A DNA stretch of 64,000 nucleotides from Pseudomonadota bacterium (GCA_018242215.1 JAFECG010000021.1:183112-247111); one strand, 5' to 3'; shown: positions 44,201 through 52,651, counted from the stretch's first letter. The notes: generated by a model not told the origin, from the sequence alone. Numbers and translations are program-made.

Positions 44201-45070
44201 TTAGTCGCCGCGAAAATCGGCTTCTGTGGGCGGCGGACAGCCGATCAGTTCAAAAAGGTCTGCCACGAATTGCAGCCCAGGGCCTCCAAGCCCACTGTCC
44301 GCCGTCCAGCTGAATTTTCTAAGTCCCGTCAGATGGCAAAAATGCTTCCGAAGTAGATTTACCGTCTTACGGCGGCTCGGTCTGACACCGCGACCCCTTG
44401 AGACCGACTGCGCAAGAAATTTGTCCAGAGCGTCGAGCAACCTTCTGCATTCCACTCGCGAATCGTATTCGAGCACTTCTGGGGGCGCGACGAACGGCGC
44501 GATTTTGGTATGGGCTAGCGGATATACTTCTTTGATCCAGAGTTGGTGAAACGCGATCGGGTCTGCGTTATCGAAGTGCGCTGCGAGGCGCCGCCTCAAT
44601 CCAGCAAGCGTTTCTTTTCGGCGGCCTCCGCACAGAGATGTTCTCTCCGCTTCTAGTTGCTCCAGTCCCATCGCTCCCGAAGCCTCGACGAATTCGTCTA
44701 CCAATCTCATCAATTCGCAATCGTCGAGGAACACATTCCATTCCGCGTATACGTCGAAGTATAGAAGCGGCTTTAGAGCGAATCTCTCCACGGCTGCCGC
44801 TCCAAACAACCTAGCGCCTGGATCGGGTTCGTTGCCGTACTGGTCGGCAAAAAATCCGTCGTGGAATCGTTCGATTGCCCTTGAGCCGAAAGCGATGAAT
44901 TCTTCGATTTGCTCGCCGCCGTGGACGCGTTTGAAGCGCTCGATGATCCCCATAGAGATAATCCCGAGTTGAAACGCCCTAGCCGATTTTCCCTGCGCAG
45001 GAAGGATAGGGTCAACCGACAATAGAGACGATCGCTTGCGGGCTTCAGATCTCGAGCGAGTTCGGACCAT
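44201..45070 (-). CDS. Hypothetical protein
   Basis: 289 residues (an internal start at 44956, MGIIERFKRV, is also possible). It is soluble with a helical N-terminal part (GSRAIERFHDGFFADQYGNEPDPGARLFGAAAVERF) and a basic C-terminus. No motif is recognised. It is divergent from the HerA-like ATPase, with 123 bp between. Confidence 0.5.
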   Translation of the reverse strand: MVRTRSRSEARKRSSLLSVDPILPAQGKSARAFQLGIISMGIIERFKRVHGGEQIEEFIAFGSRAIERFHDGFFADQYGNEPDPGARLFGAAAVERFALKPLLYFDVYAEWNVFLDDCELMRLVDEFVEASGAMGLEQLEAERTSLCGGRRKETLAGLRRRLAAHFDNADPIAFHQLWIKEVYPLAHTKIAPFVAPPEVLEYDSRVECRRLLDALDKFLAQSVSRGRGVRPSRRKTVNLLRKHFCHLTGLRKFSWTADSGLGGPGLQFVADLFELIGCPPPTEADFRGD

Positions 45071-45193
45071 CGGTTCTCTGAATGCGTCTTTTGGTGTTGG
45101 ACTTCAGGCCCACGTCGTCGAATGATGAATCACGCATCAAATATATCGTAATTAGCCCACCGTTGGAAATATCCGAGTACGGCTAGACATGCA

Positions 45194-46828
45194 GTGTCCA
45201 CTGTCAGGGCGACTGCAACGCCGATGCCGATAAGCTTTCTTCCCGACGATGCTCTTGACGCCGATATCGCCCTCCTCGGCAAGAAGGGCCGCGGCAAGAC
45301 CTACGCTGCAAAGGGCATTGTCGAACGACTTTTGCAAATGAAGCGCCGGGTGCTCGTGCTTGACCCGCTTTCTACGTGGTGGGGCCTTCGATTGTCGGCT
45401 GATGGCAAGCGTGAAGGCTTTCCGATCGCTGTCTTCGGCGGGCCTCATGCGGACATTCCGATCAGCGATAGAAGCGGCGCGGCGCTGGCGCGGGTTCTCG
45501 TGGCTGAGCCGATCAACGCCGTCATAGATCTCGGATTGATGCGGAAGGCCGAGCAGGCCCGACTCGTCGCCGATCTCTTGGATGAGCTCTTCGCGAAGAA
45601 CCGTAATCCGCTGACGATCGTGCTCGAGGAAGCCGATGCGTTTGCTCCTCAGCAGCCGATGAACGACATGATCCGTGTCCTCTCGGAAGTCGATCGTATC
45701 GCGCGGCGGGGACGCGCTTACGGGTTTCGGCTGATCTCGATAACCCAGCGCCCGGCGAAACTGCATAAGGACGTCCTTACCCAGCTTTCGACGCTCGTAG
45801 CGCTCGGCGTCAGCAGTCCACAGGACCGCGACGCGATTAAAGCTTGGGTGGAGGGCAACGCCGATCGTGACAAAGCGCGCGAGGTCTACAACAGTCTCGC
45901 CGGGCTTCCCGTTGGAACAGGATGGGTGTGGGCGCCCGACCACGACATCCTGGAAAAGGTGAAATTCCCGAAGATTTCGACGCTCGATACTTCATCGACG
46001 CCAAAGGGCGACGAGAAGAAGTTCGAGCCCAAGCCGCTATCGGACAAAGATCTCGCGCGCCTGAAAGGCCAGATGACGGCCCCGACTGAGGCAGCAAAAC
46101 CACAGAAGACGGGCGCCATCGCTCCGACCAGTGACCGCGCAATTCGAGAGGCCGAAGACCGCGGGCGGAAGCTCGGCTTCGAGGACGGCAAGAGGGTCGG
46201 ATATTCGGAAGGCTTCCGCGCTGGTCTCCGAGAGGCACAGTTGGCCGTTGCCGGCGTGAAGCCGGCCGAGCCGACGCTGGCGGCGATACCAGCAAAGCAG
46301 GCCCTACCTTCGACAGCAAAGGTATCGCCTGCGATCCCGGATGATGCCCCGTCGATTGGCGCTGAACGGAAGCCGCTCGCCGTTCTAGCGCGCACGTATC
46401 CCGGAGGGCTTACAGAAGCTCAATGGGCGACGCTGGCGGGCCTGAAGCGCTCCGGAGGCACCTGGAGCACCTATCGCAGCCGCCTGCGCTCGGCAGGTCT
46501 CATTGAGCAACAGGGCGATCTTTGGCTGGCGACGGATCTCGGCGTCAGCGCGGCAGGCGAGACTCCGCCGGCGGCGGAGACGGCTGAAGAGCGGATCGCC
46601 ATGTGGAAGCGGGCAGTGGGGGCCGCAGGCAAGCTTCTGGACGTCCTCGCCGAAGCATATCCAGCCGACATGTCGAAATCCGAGCTCGCCGAGGCCTGCG
46701 GTCTTACGGCCAACGCGGGCACGTTCTCCACCTATCTTTCCCGGCTTAGCGGCAATGGCCTTGTCACCAAGGATGGCGACCGCATTCGCGCGACCGACGA
46801 TCTGTTTCTGAGCCTGGATGCCGCATGA
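45194..46828 (+). CDS. HerA/VirB4-like ATPase with two C-terminal winged helices
   Basis: 544 residues from a GTG; a later ATG (45224) is also possible. Walker A is LLGKKGRGKTYAAKG (about 28-41), Walker B TIVLEEADAF (about 142-151), and a sensor-like LISITQRP follows. A proline/lysine-rich linker precedes two tandem wHTH units (PLAVLARTYPGGLTEAQWATLAGL ... and KLLDVLAEAYPADMSKSELAEACGL ..., both ending in a STY-x-SRL pattern). It could be a DNA-pumping ATPase of the element or an end-processing ATPase. The gene is coupled to the small gene and to the serine recombinase, so its role is tied to island mobility. Confidence 0.75.
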   Translation: MSTVRATATPMPISFLPDDALDADIALLGKKGRGKTYAAKGIVERLLQMKRRVLVLDPLSTWWGLRLSADGKREGFPIAVFGGPHADIPISDRSGAALARVLVAEPINAVIDLGLMRKAEQARLVADLLDELFAKNRNPLTIVLEEADAFAPQQPMNDMIRVLSEVDRIARRGRAYGFRLISITQRPAKLHKDVLTQLSTLVALGVSSPQDRDAIKAWVEGNADRDKAREVYNSLAGLPVGTGWVWAPDHDILEKVKFPKISTLDTSSTPKGDEKKFEPKPLSDKDLARLKGQMTAPTEAAKPQKTGAIAPTSDRAIREAEDRGRKLGFEDGKRVGYSEGFRAGLREAQLAVAGVKPAEPTLAAIPAKQALPSTAKVSPAIPDDAPSIGAERKPLAVLARTYPGGLTEAQWATLAGLKRSGGTWSTYRSRLRSAGLIEQQGDLWLATDLGVSAAGETPPAAETAEERIAMWKRAVGAAGKLLDVLAEAYPADMSKSELAEACGLTANAGTFSTYLSRLSGNGLVTKDGDRIRATDDLFLSLDAA

Positions 46829-47022
46829 GGTCCGCACCTCCAATTCAGCGGCATGTTCATCCGGAGCGCCCCGCCAGAGAAATCCTGATGGACCTCGCGA
46901 AGGCGCTTGCACGCCAGGTGGCTGCGGAAGATCATGAAGCTGAAGTACTGGCGGGAGGGACCTCGTGCGAGTCGCGATCTACAGCCGATACAGTTCGGAC
47001 CTCCAAGATCCGCGATCGATAG
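46825..47022 (+). CDS. Small protein coupled to the serine recombinase
   Basis: 65 residues whose ATG overlaps the ATPase stop (ATGA). It is helical (AREILMDLAKALARQVAAEDHEAEVL). Its 3' end overlaps the recombinase start by 58 bp, in another frame. The tight coupling suggests a real accessory protein of the recombinase, like the short ORFs often preceding serine recombinases in Rhizobiales islands. Confidence 0.55.
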   Translation: MRSAPPIQRHVHPERPAREILMDLAKALARQVAAEDHEAEVLAGGTSCESRSTADTVRTSKIRDR

Positions 47023-48557
47023 CGGATCAACTTGCGGCCGCAAGAGAACATGCCCAGCGCCAGGGTTGGACGGTTGTCGCTGAATTTGAAGACGCCGCCA
47101 TTTCTGGATCTTCCACGCACAATCGGCCGGGACTAGCTGCTCTGATGCAGTCTGCCGGCGCAGGGGCCTTCGACGCCGTTCTGACGGAGTCGCTCGATCG
47201 ACTTTCGCGAGACCTTGAGGATATTGCCGGCATCCACAAGAGGCTCGAATATGCCGGCGTCAAAATCGTCACGCTGGCGGACGGGGCCGTCGGCAAAATG
47301 CACGTGGGTCTCAAGGGCATGATCGCCAGCATGTTTCTCGACGATCTGGCGCTCAAGACGCGCCGGGGTCAGGTCGGGCGGGTGAAGGCCGGGCGCATCC
47401 CCGGCGGTAAGTCTTATGGCTATGATCTCGTGTCATCCCTCGACGAGCGCGGCCAACGAACGATCAATGAGGCCGAGGCCGCGATCGTGCGGCGGATTTT
47501 TGAGGAATACGTCCAGGGGCGAAAGCCCATCGACATCGTTTCGGATTTGAATCGCGAGCGTGCCCCCTCCCCTCGAGGCGGGGCGTGGAATCTGTCGACG
47601 ATCATCGGTAGCCGCAAGCGTGCAAACGGCCTGATCAACAACCAGCTCTACCTTGGTAAGATCGTCTATAACCGCCAGCGCTTCGTGAAGGACCCATCAA
47701 CGGGAAAGCGGCAGGCGAGGCCAAATCCTCCAGACCAATGGGTCATCCAGGACGCACCTGAACTCCGAATTGTTTCGGATGGGCTCTTCGCGGCGGCCGC
47801 GGCTCGCCGAGATGAACGCGGCGGATCAAAACTCACCCACCACCGGCGGCCAAAGCACCTGCTTTCCGGTCTCGTCCGATGCGGCGGCTGCGGCGCGTCG
47901 ATGATCGTTATTCACCACGGCTACCTCGGGTGTTCGGCATCTCGTAATCGCGGCACCTGCCAGAATCGCCGGACAATCGCAGTTGAGGAAATCGAGCGCC
48001 GCATTCTCGAAGCTCTGCGCAAGTATTTGCTCGCACCGGGTGTAGTCGCTGCTGCAGTGGAAGCGTATCGCGACGAACGCGCAAGGCTGGCAAAGGATGC
48101 TGGGCGAACGGTGCGGGATGTCCAGCGGGATCTTTCCGCGGTCGAGCGCAAGATTGCCGGCGTCATAGCCATGGTTGAGGCAGGAGGCGACGCCAAAACC
48201 CTGGCTGCGAAGCTGAATGAACTCGTGGTTGAGAAAGATACTCTTGAGCGGCGTCTGCCGGCCAAGTCGGCAGCGCATGTCGTTGCGCTGCATCCAAATG
48301 CAGCGAAGCGCTATGCCGATACCGTGGCCAAAATCCACGCTGCGCTCGCAAGGGGTGATGCCGCTGGCCGCGAGGCAGTCGCCCTGGTTCGAGAACTCGT
48401 CAACCAGGTCGTTGCTACCCCAACGCCAAAGCGGGAACCTATGCAGCTTGAGCTTGTGGGAAACCTCGCGGCGCTCTTGTTAGAACCAAAAGCAAACCCT
48501 GGTCCGATATCGGTGGTTGCGGGGGCTGGATTTGAACCAACGACCTTCAGGTTATGA
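46965..48557 (+). CDS. Large serine recombinase (integrase of island B)
   Basis: 530 residues from a GTG. The N-terminal catalytic domain has the Ser at about S10 (AIYSRYSSDLQD) and LDRLSRDLEDI. A recombinase domain (SYGYDLVS ... WNLSTIIGSRKRANGLINNQLYLGKIVYNRQRF), a zinc ribbon (RCGGCGASM ... CSASRNRGTCQNR) and a coiled coil follow. The C-terminus (VVAGAGFEPTTFRL) is translated from the tRNA-fMet remnant, a known feature of recombinases that insert at tRNA 3' ends. Paralog of the island A enzyme. Confidence 0.95.
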   Translation: MRVAIYSRYSSDLQDPRSIADQLAAAREHAQRQGWTVVAEFEDAAISGSSTHNRPGLAALMQSAGAGAFDAVLTESLDRLSRDLEDIAGIHKRLEYAGVKIVTLADGAVGKMHVGLKGMIASMFLDDLALKTRRGQVGRVKAGRIPGGKSYGYDLVSSLDERGQRTINEAEAAIVRRIFEEYVQGRKPIDIVSDLNRERAPSPRGGAWNLSTIIGSRKRANGLINNQLYLGKIVYNRQRFVKDPSTGKRQARPNPPDQWVIQDAPELRIVSDGLFAAAAARRDERGGSKLTHHRRPKHLLSGLVRCGGCGASMIVIHHGYLGCSASRNRGTCQNRRTIAVEEIERRILEALRKYLLAPGVVAAAVEAYRDERARLAKDAGRTVRDVQRDLSAVERKIAGVIAMVEAGGDAKTLAAKLNELVVEKDTLERRLPAKSAAHVVALHPNAAKRYADTVAKIHAALARGDAAGREAVALVRELVNQVVATPTPKREPMQLELVGNLAALLLEPKANPGPISVVAGAGFEPTTFRL

Positions 48558-48560
48558 GCC
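48514..48560 (-). repeat. tRNA-fMet 3'-half remnant (att site 3, junction of islands B and C)
   Basis: On the minus strand this reads the anticodon arm (loop CTCATAA), the variable region, the T arm and the acceptor end GCCCCCGCAACCA of initiator tRNA. The 5' half (D arm and 5' acceptor) is absent: upstream sequence has no homology, and one anticodon-stem base is mismatched. The last residues of the recombinase gene are encoded here. The same start of tRNA sequence occurs at 63974, giving a direct repeat of at least 27 bp at both ends of island C. Confidence 0.85.
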
Positions 48561-48637
48561 TCACAACAAACCCGCTTTTTCATGAATGATTTCAATGCTG
48601 CGAGGCTCGGCATGTGCCGTTTATGTGCCTTCCGGCT

Positions 48638-48880
48638 TCAGCCCGCGCCGTAGGTTCCGATGATCGCCATTGCATATTCGGGTGGGCCGATCTTGGATGC
48701 GAAGCTCAATCGCTCGATGTCTTCGCGAAGCTCATCAATGTCCTTCCTCCAGGCCGCGACCTCGCGGGATTGGCCATTGGCCGGAAAATTCGCCGCCCTG
48801 GCGAACAATTTCGCCTTTGCGGCTTCTATGGCCTCATCGATCTTTTTCCTGAGATTCGTCAGGTCTGCTTCTTGGCTCAC
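48638..48880 (-). CDS. Small coiled-coil protein coupled to the integrase
   Basis: 80 residues, helical/coiled-coil (TNLRKKIDEAIEAAKAKLFARAANF ... VAAWRKDIDELREDIERL). It overlaps the integrase stop region by 4 bp (ATGA), so it is translated with the integrase. It may be an accessory factor; the family is unknown. Confidence 0.6.
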   Translation of the reverse strand: MSQEADLTNLRKKIDEAIEAAKAKLFARAANFPANGQSREVAAWRKDIDELREDIERLSFASKIGPPEYAMAIIGTYGAG

Positions 48881-50085
48881 GAAATGAGTCCTTTCGCTAT
48901 CGCGTCCATTGCGCGCTTGTGGTCATCCGACTTGAACAAGTGCCCGTAGCGATCCATCGTCACCTGGAGGCTCGAGTGGCCAGCGAAGGTCTGGACTGTC
49001 TTCGGAGCAAGACCGGCTTCGATCCAACAGGACACCGCAAAATGACGGAGCCCATGCCAGTTAAAGCGAATCACGGCGGGTACTGACGAATCTTCTTTGT
49101 GCTTCTCAGCCAGCTTGTCAAAGAGCGGATTAAATCTCCGCTTCACCATGTTGTCGTGTGAGATGTAGGTCCCGCGCCTGTTCGGGAAAATCAGATCGGT
49201 CGGCTTCTTGAATTTTGTCCGCAGCTTCCAGGCCTTCAGCATGACGACGATGTGAGAGCCGAGCGGGACAGTCCGCATGCCGGCTGCGGTCTTGGCAACA
49301 TCCTCGTCGCCATACACGTCGACACGGGTCTCGATCGTCACTTCGCCTTTGTCAAAATCGATGTGATTCCAGCGGAGCGCGTGCAGCTCGCCTGCCCGGA
49401 CACCCGTCGCGGCGGCGAAGATCAGCTTCACCCGGAAATCTTCGTCCGCGATGTCGATCAGCGCCTTCATGGCTTCCTTGGCCGGCGGAACGATCTTTTT
49501 GCTTCCCTCATCACGGCGCCCGATGACCTTTACACCATGCGCTGCATTGACAGCGGTGAGATCGCGGCTGATGGCGTATTCGAGCACGCCGTGAAGGGAG
49601 TTGAGGATCTTGCGCGTCGTCACCACGGACACGCCCGCATCACGGAGCCGATCGCGGAAATCGCCAACGCGCCGGGCCGTGATCTGTGAGAGCTTCACGG
49701 CTCCGATGCCATCCGTGAACGAGATGACGCGGGACTTTGCTTTGCGCTTCTCTTGCCGCCCAGCGTCCGGGGCGATGTAATTCCAGATGTGCCCCTCGAC
49801 GACGGCAAGATGATGCTGCGTGAACCGTTCGCCGCGTTTCGATCGAGCGGTCACATGATCGATATATACTTGCGCCACTTCCTTCACGGTCACTTTGTCG
49901 GCATCCGGACGGAATGTGCCGGCGCGGAGCTGGCTCTCGATGTCGGCGCGGCAGTCGTCAGCCTCACGCCTCGTTGAGAATTGACGCCGCTGCCTCGTGC
50001 CCGATGAGTCGATGAAATCGACCGACCAAGCTGTGCGGCTCTCGCCCTTCGCGGTTCGCCATGTCCGTTTGCGGATAGAAGCCAT
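48877..50085 (-). CDS. Tyrosine integrase (island C)
   Basis: 402 residues. An N-terminal arm-binding domain, core-binding domain and C-terminal catalytic domain show the family residues: R in TGVRAGELHALRW, the box-II HGLRH in FNWHGLRHFAVS, and the nucleophile Y380 in MDRYGHLF. It lies 317 bp inside the left end of island C, next to the tRNA-fMet remnant, and is therefore the enzyme that would integrate and excise island C at tRNA-fMet. Confidence 0.95.
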   Translation of the reverse strand: MASIRKRTWRTAKGESRTAWSVDFIDSSGTRQRRQFSTRREADDCRADIESQLRAGTFRPDADKVTVKEVAQVYIDHVTARSKRGERFTQHHLAVVEGHIWNYIAPDAGRQEKRKAKSRVISFTDGIGAVKLSQITARRVGDFRDRLRDAGVSVVTTRKILNSLHGVLEYAISRDLTAVNAAHGVKVIGRRDEGSKKIVPPAKEAMKALIDIADEDFRVKLIFAAATGVRAGELHALRWNHIDFDKGEVTIETRVDVYGDEDVAKTAAGMRTVPLGSHIVVMLKAWKLRTKFKKPTDLIFPNRRGTYISHDNMVKRRFNPLFDKLAEKHKEDSSVPAVIRFNWHGLRHFAVSCWIEAGLAPKTVQTFAGHSSLQVTMDRYGHLFKSDDHKRAMDAIAKGLIS

Positions 50086-50117
50086 TGCGTGTCCCTCGGA
50101 CCGATTGCTTCAGGTGG

Positions 50118-50143
50118 GCGGGGCCACAAAATGCAGGCCCCGC
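50118..50143. other. GC-rich hairpin between minus-strand genes
   Basis: GCGGGGCC and GGCCCCGC form a perfect 8-bp stem with a 10-nt loop. It lies 32 bp upstream of the integrase start. There is a short T-rich patch on the plus side (TTACTTTCTC), but genes on both sides are on the minus strand, so a terminator role is unclear. Confidence 0.4.
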
Positions 50144-50151
50144 TTACTTTC

Positions 50152-50445
50152 TCAGCCGTGATACATCGTCGGACACGCGATGCTAAAGACATTCGCGACG
50201 GGCTTCTCGCATTTGTAGAGCCCTGCCCTTATAGCTCTAACATGCTCGAATAGCGCCTCATGGATAAACATCAATGCTGCCTTGGTCATATCCTCGTCGA
50301 CCTCTTTGGCAACGTGCCATAGAGCTTGAACGCCACCGAGAAGGTCATCGAGTCGTGTTTCCAGACTTGGCTCCATCAATGTCTCTTCATTGATCAATTG
50401 CTGCTTAATCTCATCTTTTGATACGACTTCCGTTTCGATCGTCAT
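50152..50445 (-). CDS. Hypothetical helical protein
   Basis: 97 residues, acidic and mostly helical (EIKQQLINEETLMEPSLETRLDDLLGGVQALWHVAKEVDEDMTKAALMFIHEALFEHVRAIRAGLY), with a C-terminal Cys. No family recognised. Member of the left, minus-strand part of island C. Confidence 0.5.
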   Translation of the reverse strand: MTIETEVVSKDEIKQQLINEETLMEPSLETRLDDLLGGVQALWHVAKEVDEDMTKAALMFIHEALFEHVRAIRAGLYKCEKPVANVFSIACPTMYHG

Positions 50446-50473
50446 TTTAGATGCTCCCGCTTCGGTTAAACGC

Positions 50474-51451
50474 TCACGCCAAATTCGTCATCTTGCCGAG
50501 CACGCGATGTTGCCGTGCTCCGTTCACGGCGATGCCAATTGCAACCCGCCGGCCGTTGCGCTCGGCAATCGTGATCCCAGTTCCGTCGAATAGATTGGCG
50601 AGCACCGCACCGATCCTCGCGGCTGAAAGCGGCTCAATGCCCTTACGATCGCACCACCCGCGATAGGCGTCATGCAGCGTCAGAAGATCAGCTTCATACT
50701 CAGCGGCCGGCGTCAGAGCCTCGACCGCGAATTGTGCGGCATGTTCAGTTTCACGGATCACGGCCTTGCGAGGAATTTCGATAGCTGCAGCCGGAGCGGG
50801 TTTCCGCTCTTCAATCTTGCGGCGTCTATGAGCACCGAATGCGATCAGCGCGGCCCCCAGTCCGTTTATTGCGAAGCTGCGAAGGCCGGCCGCGATGAGA
50901 TCGAGTGTCGTGGCATCGATGTGAAGACGGTCGGCCAGCGGATCAGCAGAACGAGGTTCGGGCAGCGCCGCAAGCGCAGCGCGTGCTGCGAGCAATTCAC
51001 GCTGAGCATCGGCCTTCGCGCCTTCGAGAAGAATGCGGCATTCCCTGCGGCAGCCCGGCAGAGGAGCTTTCTCAATAGCGGCGCTATCTGCATCGACCTT
51101 CGCCTTCACAGCATCTGCGACTCGCTGTTCTGCATCCTCTCGTGCGCGATCATCTTTGCGAATAGGGGCAACGGCGGCATCACGCGCGGCGATCGTCGCC
51201 TCGGATGTCTGCAAAATTGCGTACCCTTCGCCGGCAGCGAGAGCGAGGAAAAGTACGACGGCAAGAACCCAACGGCCTTCGCTGAAGGCGGCGCCGATGC
51301 AGATGCTCCCGAGGCAGAGACCTGCCGCAGCGGCCCAGATCAGCGGCGCGATCGTCGCCTCATACCCGCCGGCCATCATCGTGACGACATGCGCCATCGC
51401 GGCGATGATCGCCACACCGACGAGAATCGTGAGACCACGGAGAACGATCAT
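50474..51451 (-). CDS. Membrane protein of the ParA-RHH operon, with Cys motif and C-terminal winged-helix-like domain
   Basis: 325 residues. Hydrophobic helices lie at about 4-26, 33-55, 63-80. A coiled coil (about 95-130) is followed by the Cys motif PGCRREC (near 133-139), then a hydrophobic span (LRSFAINGLGAALIAFGA) and a C-terminal domain (LLTLHDAYRGWCDRKGIEPLSAARIGAVLANLFDGTGITIAERNGRRVAIGIAV) that resembles a winged helix. The start overlaps the RHH stop (4 bp), making it third gene of the ParA operon. Same architecture as 28226-29278 in island B. Confidence 0.6.
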   Translation of the reverse strand: MIVLRGLTILVGVAIIAAMAHVVTMMAGGYEATIAPLIWAAAAGLCLGSICIGAAFSEGRWVLAVVLFLALAAGEGYAILQTSEATIAARDAAVAPIRKDDRAREDAEQRVADAVKAKVDADSAAIEKAPLPGCRRECRILLEGAKADAQRELLAARAALAALPEPRSADPLADRLHIDATTLDLIAAGLRSFAINGLGAALIAFGAHRRRKIEERKPAPAAAIEIPRKAVIRETEHAAQFAVEALTPAAEYEADLLTLHDAYRGWCDRKGIEPLSAARIGAVLANLFDGTGITIAERNGRRVAIGIAVNGARQHRVLGKMTNLA

Positions 51452-51735
51452 TTCGCCACCTTCACATTCAGCTTTTCGGCAAGCTCGGCAACGGCGCGCT
51501 CAATAACATCCGTCATTGTGCCGCGAGTCTCGGTGGAAATCGCCTCAAGAAGCGCTAGCGTATGCCGCGAAAGCCGATAGCTCTTCGGCACCTTTGGTGC
51601 CGGCTGCTTGGCGCGCTGTTCCTTCGTCTTGCCGGCGCGGCGTTCCGCCTTCTCACGTTCATTGGCGAGTTTCTTCGTGCCGAACACGTCCGCGAACGCG
51701 GTGATGAAATTCAGCCCCTCATCTGATTTTTTCAT
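51448..51735 (-). CDS. RHH-type partner protein of ParA
   Basis: 95 residues. A charged, probably disordered N-terminal half (REKAERRAGKTKEQRAKQPAPKVP) precedes a ribbon-helix-helix (SYRLSRHTLALLEAISTETRGTMTDVIERAVAELAEKL), a layout like ParG/Omega centromere-binding proteins. Coupled by 4 bp to ParA upstream and to the membrane protein downstream. It would bind the CGTACATACG repeats upstream of parA; that assignment is inference. Confidence 0.65.
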   Translation of the reverse strand: MKKSDEGLNFITAFADVFGTKKLANEREKAERRAGKTKEQRAKQPAPKVPKSYRLSRHTLALLEAISTETRGTMTDVIERAVAELAEKLNVKVAK

Positions 51736-52397
51736 TGGGAGGCCTCATGCTCGCGCTCGCGTGCCTTTGCGGCCTTGATTGCGGCGGCTTTGACTTCCGC
51801 CCAGAGACGATCGATCTCGCCCGCCGCAGCCTTATCGCGGCCGCCATCAACCTCTGCCGCGCTCTTCCCGACAGTCATGCCCGTGATGAAGCTGACGCGA
51901 TGTGTGATTTGCGTTTCCGCGATAGGCACGTTGTGATTGAGCAGAAAAGCCCGCGCGCTTTCGGCGACCTTCTCTCGTGGTCCGCAGTCGTTGAGAGCGA
52001 CGAGAAAGTCGGTTCCGATCTCTCGCGCACGCACAACGGCATCTTGTGTCCCGATGAGGTCGACCATGCTCGGCTTCACGGGAATCACCACGAAGTCTGC
52101 GGCCTCGATGACCTCTTCCATGATATGGACGAAGGCCGGCGGCGTGTCGAAAAACACAACATCCCAGCCATTGAGTTGTAATGACTCGACGGCATCGGCT
52201 GCGGTATCGGGCGCTTCGAAGACTGTTGGATTATCGGTCCTGCCACGCCGCGACCACCAATCGATCGCGGACTTCTGCGGGTCCATATCGACGACCGCGA
52301 CGCGATCGTAATCACGCGACGCACGGACTGCGAGCGATGCTGCCAGCGTCGTCTTTCCGACGCCGCCTTTGGAATTGACGACTGCGATCGTGAGCAT
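51732..52397 (-). CDS. ParA/MinD-type ATPase
   Basis: 221 residues. Deviant Walker A KGGVGKTT (about 10-17), DMDPQKSAIDWW (Walker A'), VVFFDTPPAF (Walker B) and a C-terminal ALNDCGPREK segment: a ParA-type partition ATPase without an N-terminal HTH (type Ib). The operon then continues with an RHH partner and a membrane protein. Partition systems are typical of plasmids or plasmid-like elements, so island C may persist as an episome for part of its life. Confidence 0.85.
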   Translation of the reverse strand: MLTIAVVNSKGGVGKTTLAASLAVRASRDYDRVAVVDMDPQKSAIDWWSRRGRTDNPTVFEAPDTAADAVESLQLNGWDVVFFDTPPAFVHIMEEVIEAADFVVIPVKPSMVDLIGTQDAVVRAREIGTDFLVALNDCGPREKVAESARAFLLNHNVPIAETQITHRVSFITGMTVGKSAAEVDGGRDKAAAGEIDRLWAEVKAAAIKAAKAREREHEASQ

Positions 52398-52437
52398 TTC
52401 TTGCCCTCCGTTCGCACCGTGTGGACGTAACGACAGT

Positions 52438-52520
52438 CATTACGTACATACGATGCCGGGTGTATTTACGTATTTCCTGTATGTACGCTGGGACCGTATG
52501 TACGCCGCAGCGTACATACG
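52438..52520. repeat. CGTACATACG repeat array upstream of parA (centromere/operator-like)
   Basis: Four copies of a 10-bp motif CGTACATACG or its complement occur within 80 bp: 52443-52452 (forward), 52479-52489 (reverse, one mismatch), 52495-52505 (reverse) and 52510-52520 (forward). The last two form the inverted repeat CGTATGTACGC-CGCA-GCGTACATACG. The position just upstream of the ParA start and the dyad spacing fit an RHH-bound operator and partition site. Confidence 0.7.
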
Positions 52521-52651
52521 CCTGTACGGGAGCGGCGGACGACGACCGTGAAGCGGGTGAAATACGGCCGGCTGAGCATGGCCCAGATTTCGCGTTGAGT
52601 GAGCTGCCACTCGGGGCGAACCTGCCGACGACGATGATGATCTCGGCTCAT
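52466..52651 (-). CDS. Small hypothetical protein
   Basis: 61 residues whose ATG overlaps the stop of the 52648 gene (ATGA). The core WQLTQREIWAMLSRPYFTRFTVVVRRS looks genuine, but the last 18 residues are encoded by the CGTACATACG repeats. It could be a small accessory or a coincidental frame. It runs toward parA. Confidence 0.4.
   Translation of the reverse strand: MSRDHHRRRQVRPEWQLTQREIWAMLSRPYFTRFTVVVRRSRTGVCTLRRTYGPSVHTGNT

Noticed and set aside
48514-48560. A functional tRNA-fMet at the B/C junction
   Set aside because: Only the 3' half is present; the D arm and 5' acceptor strand are missing and an anticodon-stem base is mismatched, so it is an att remnant.
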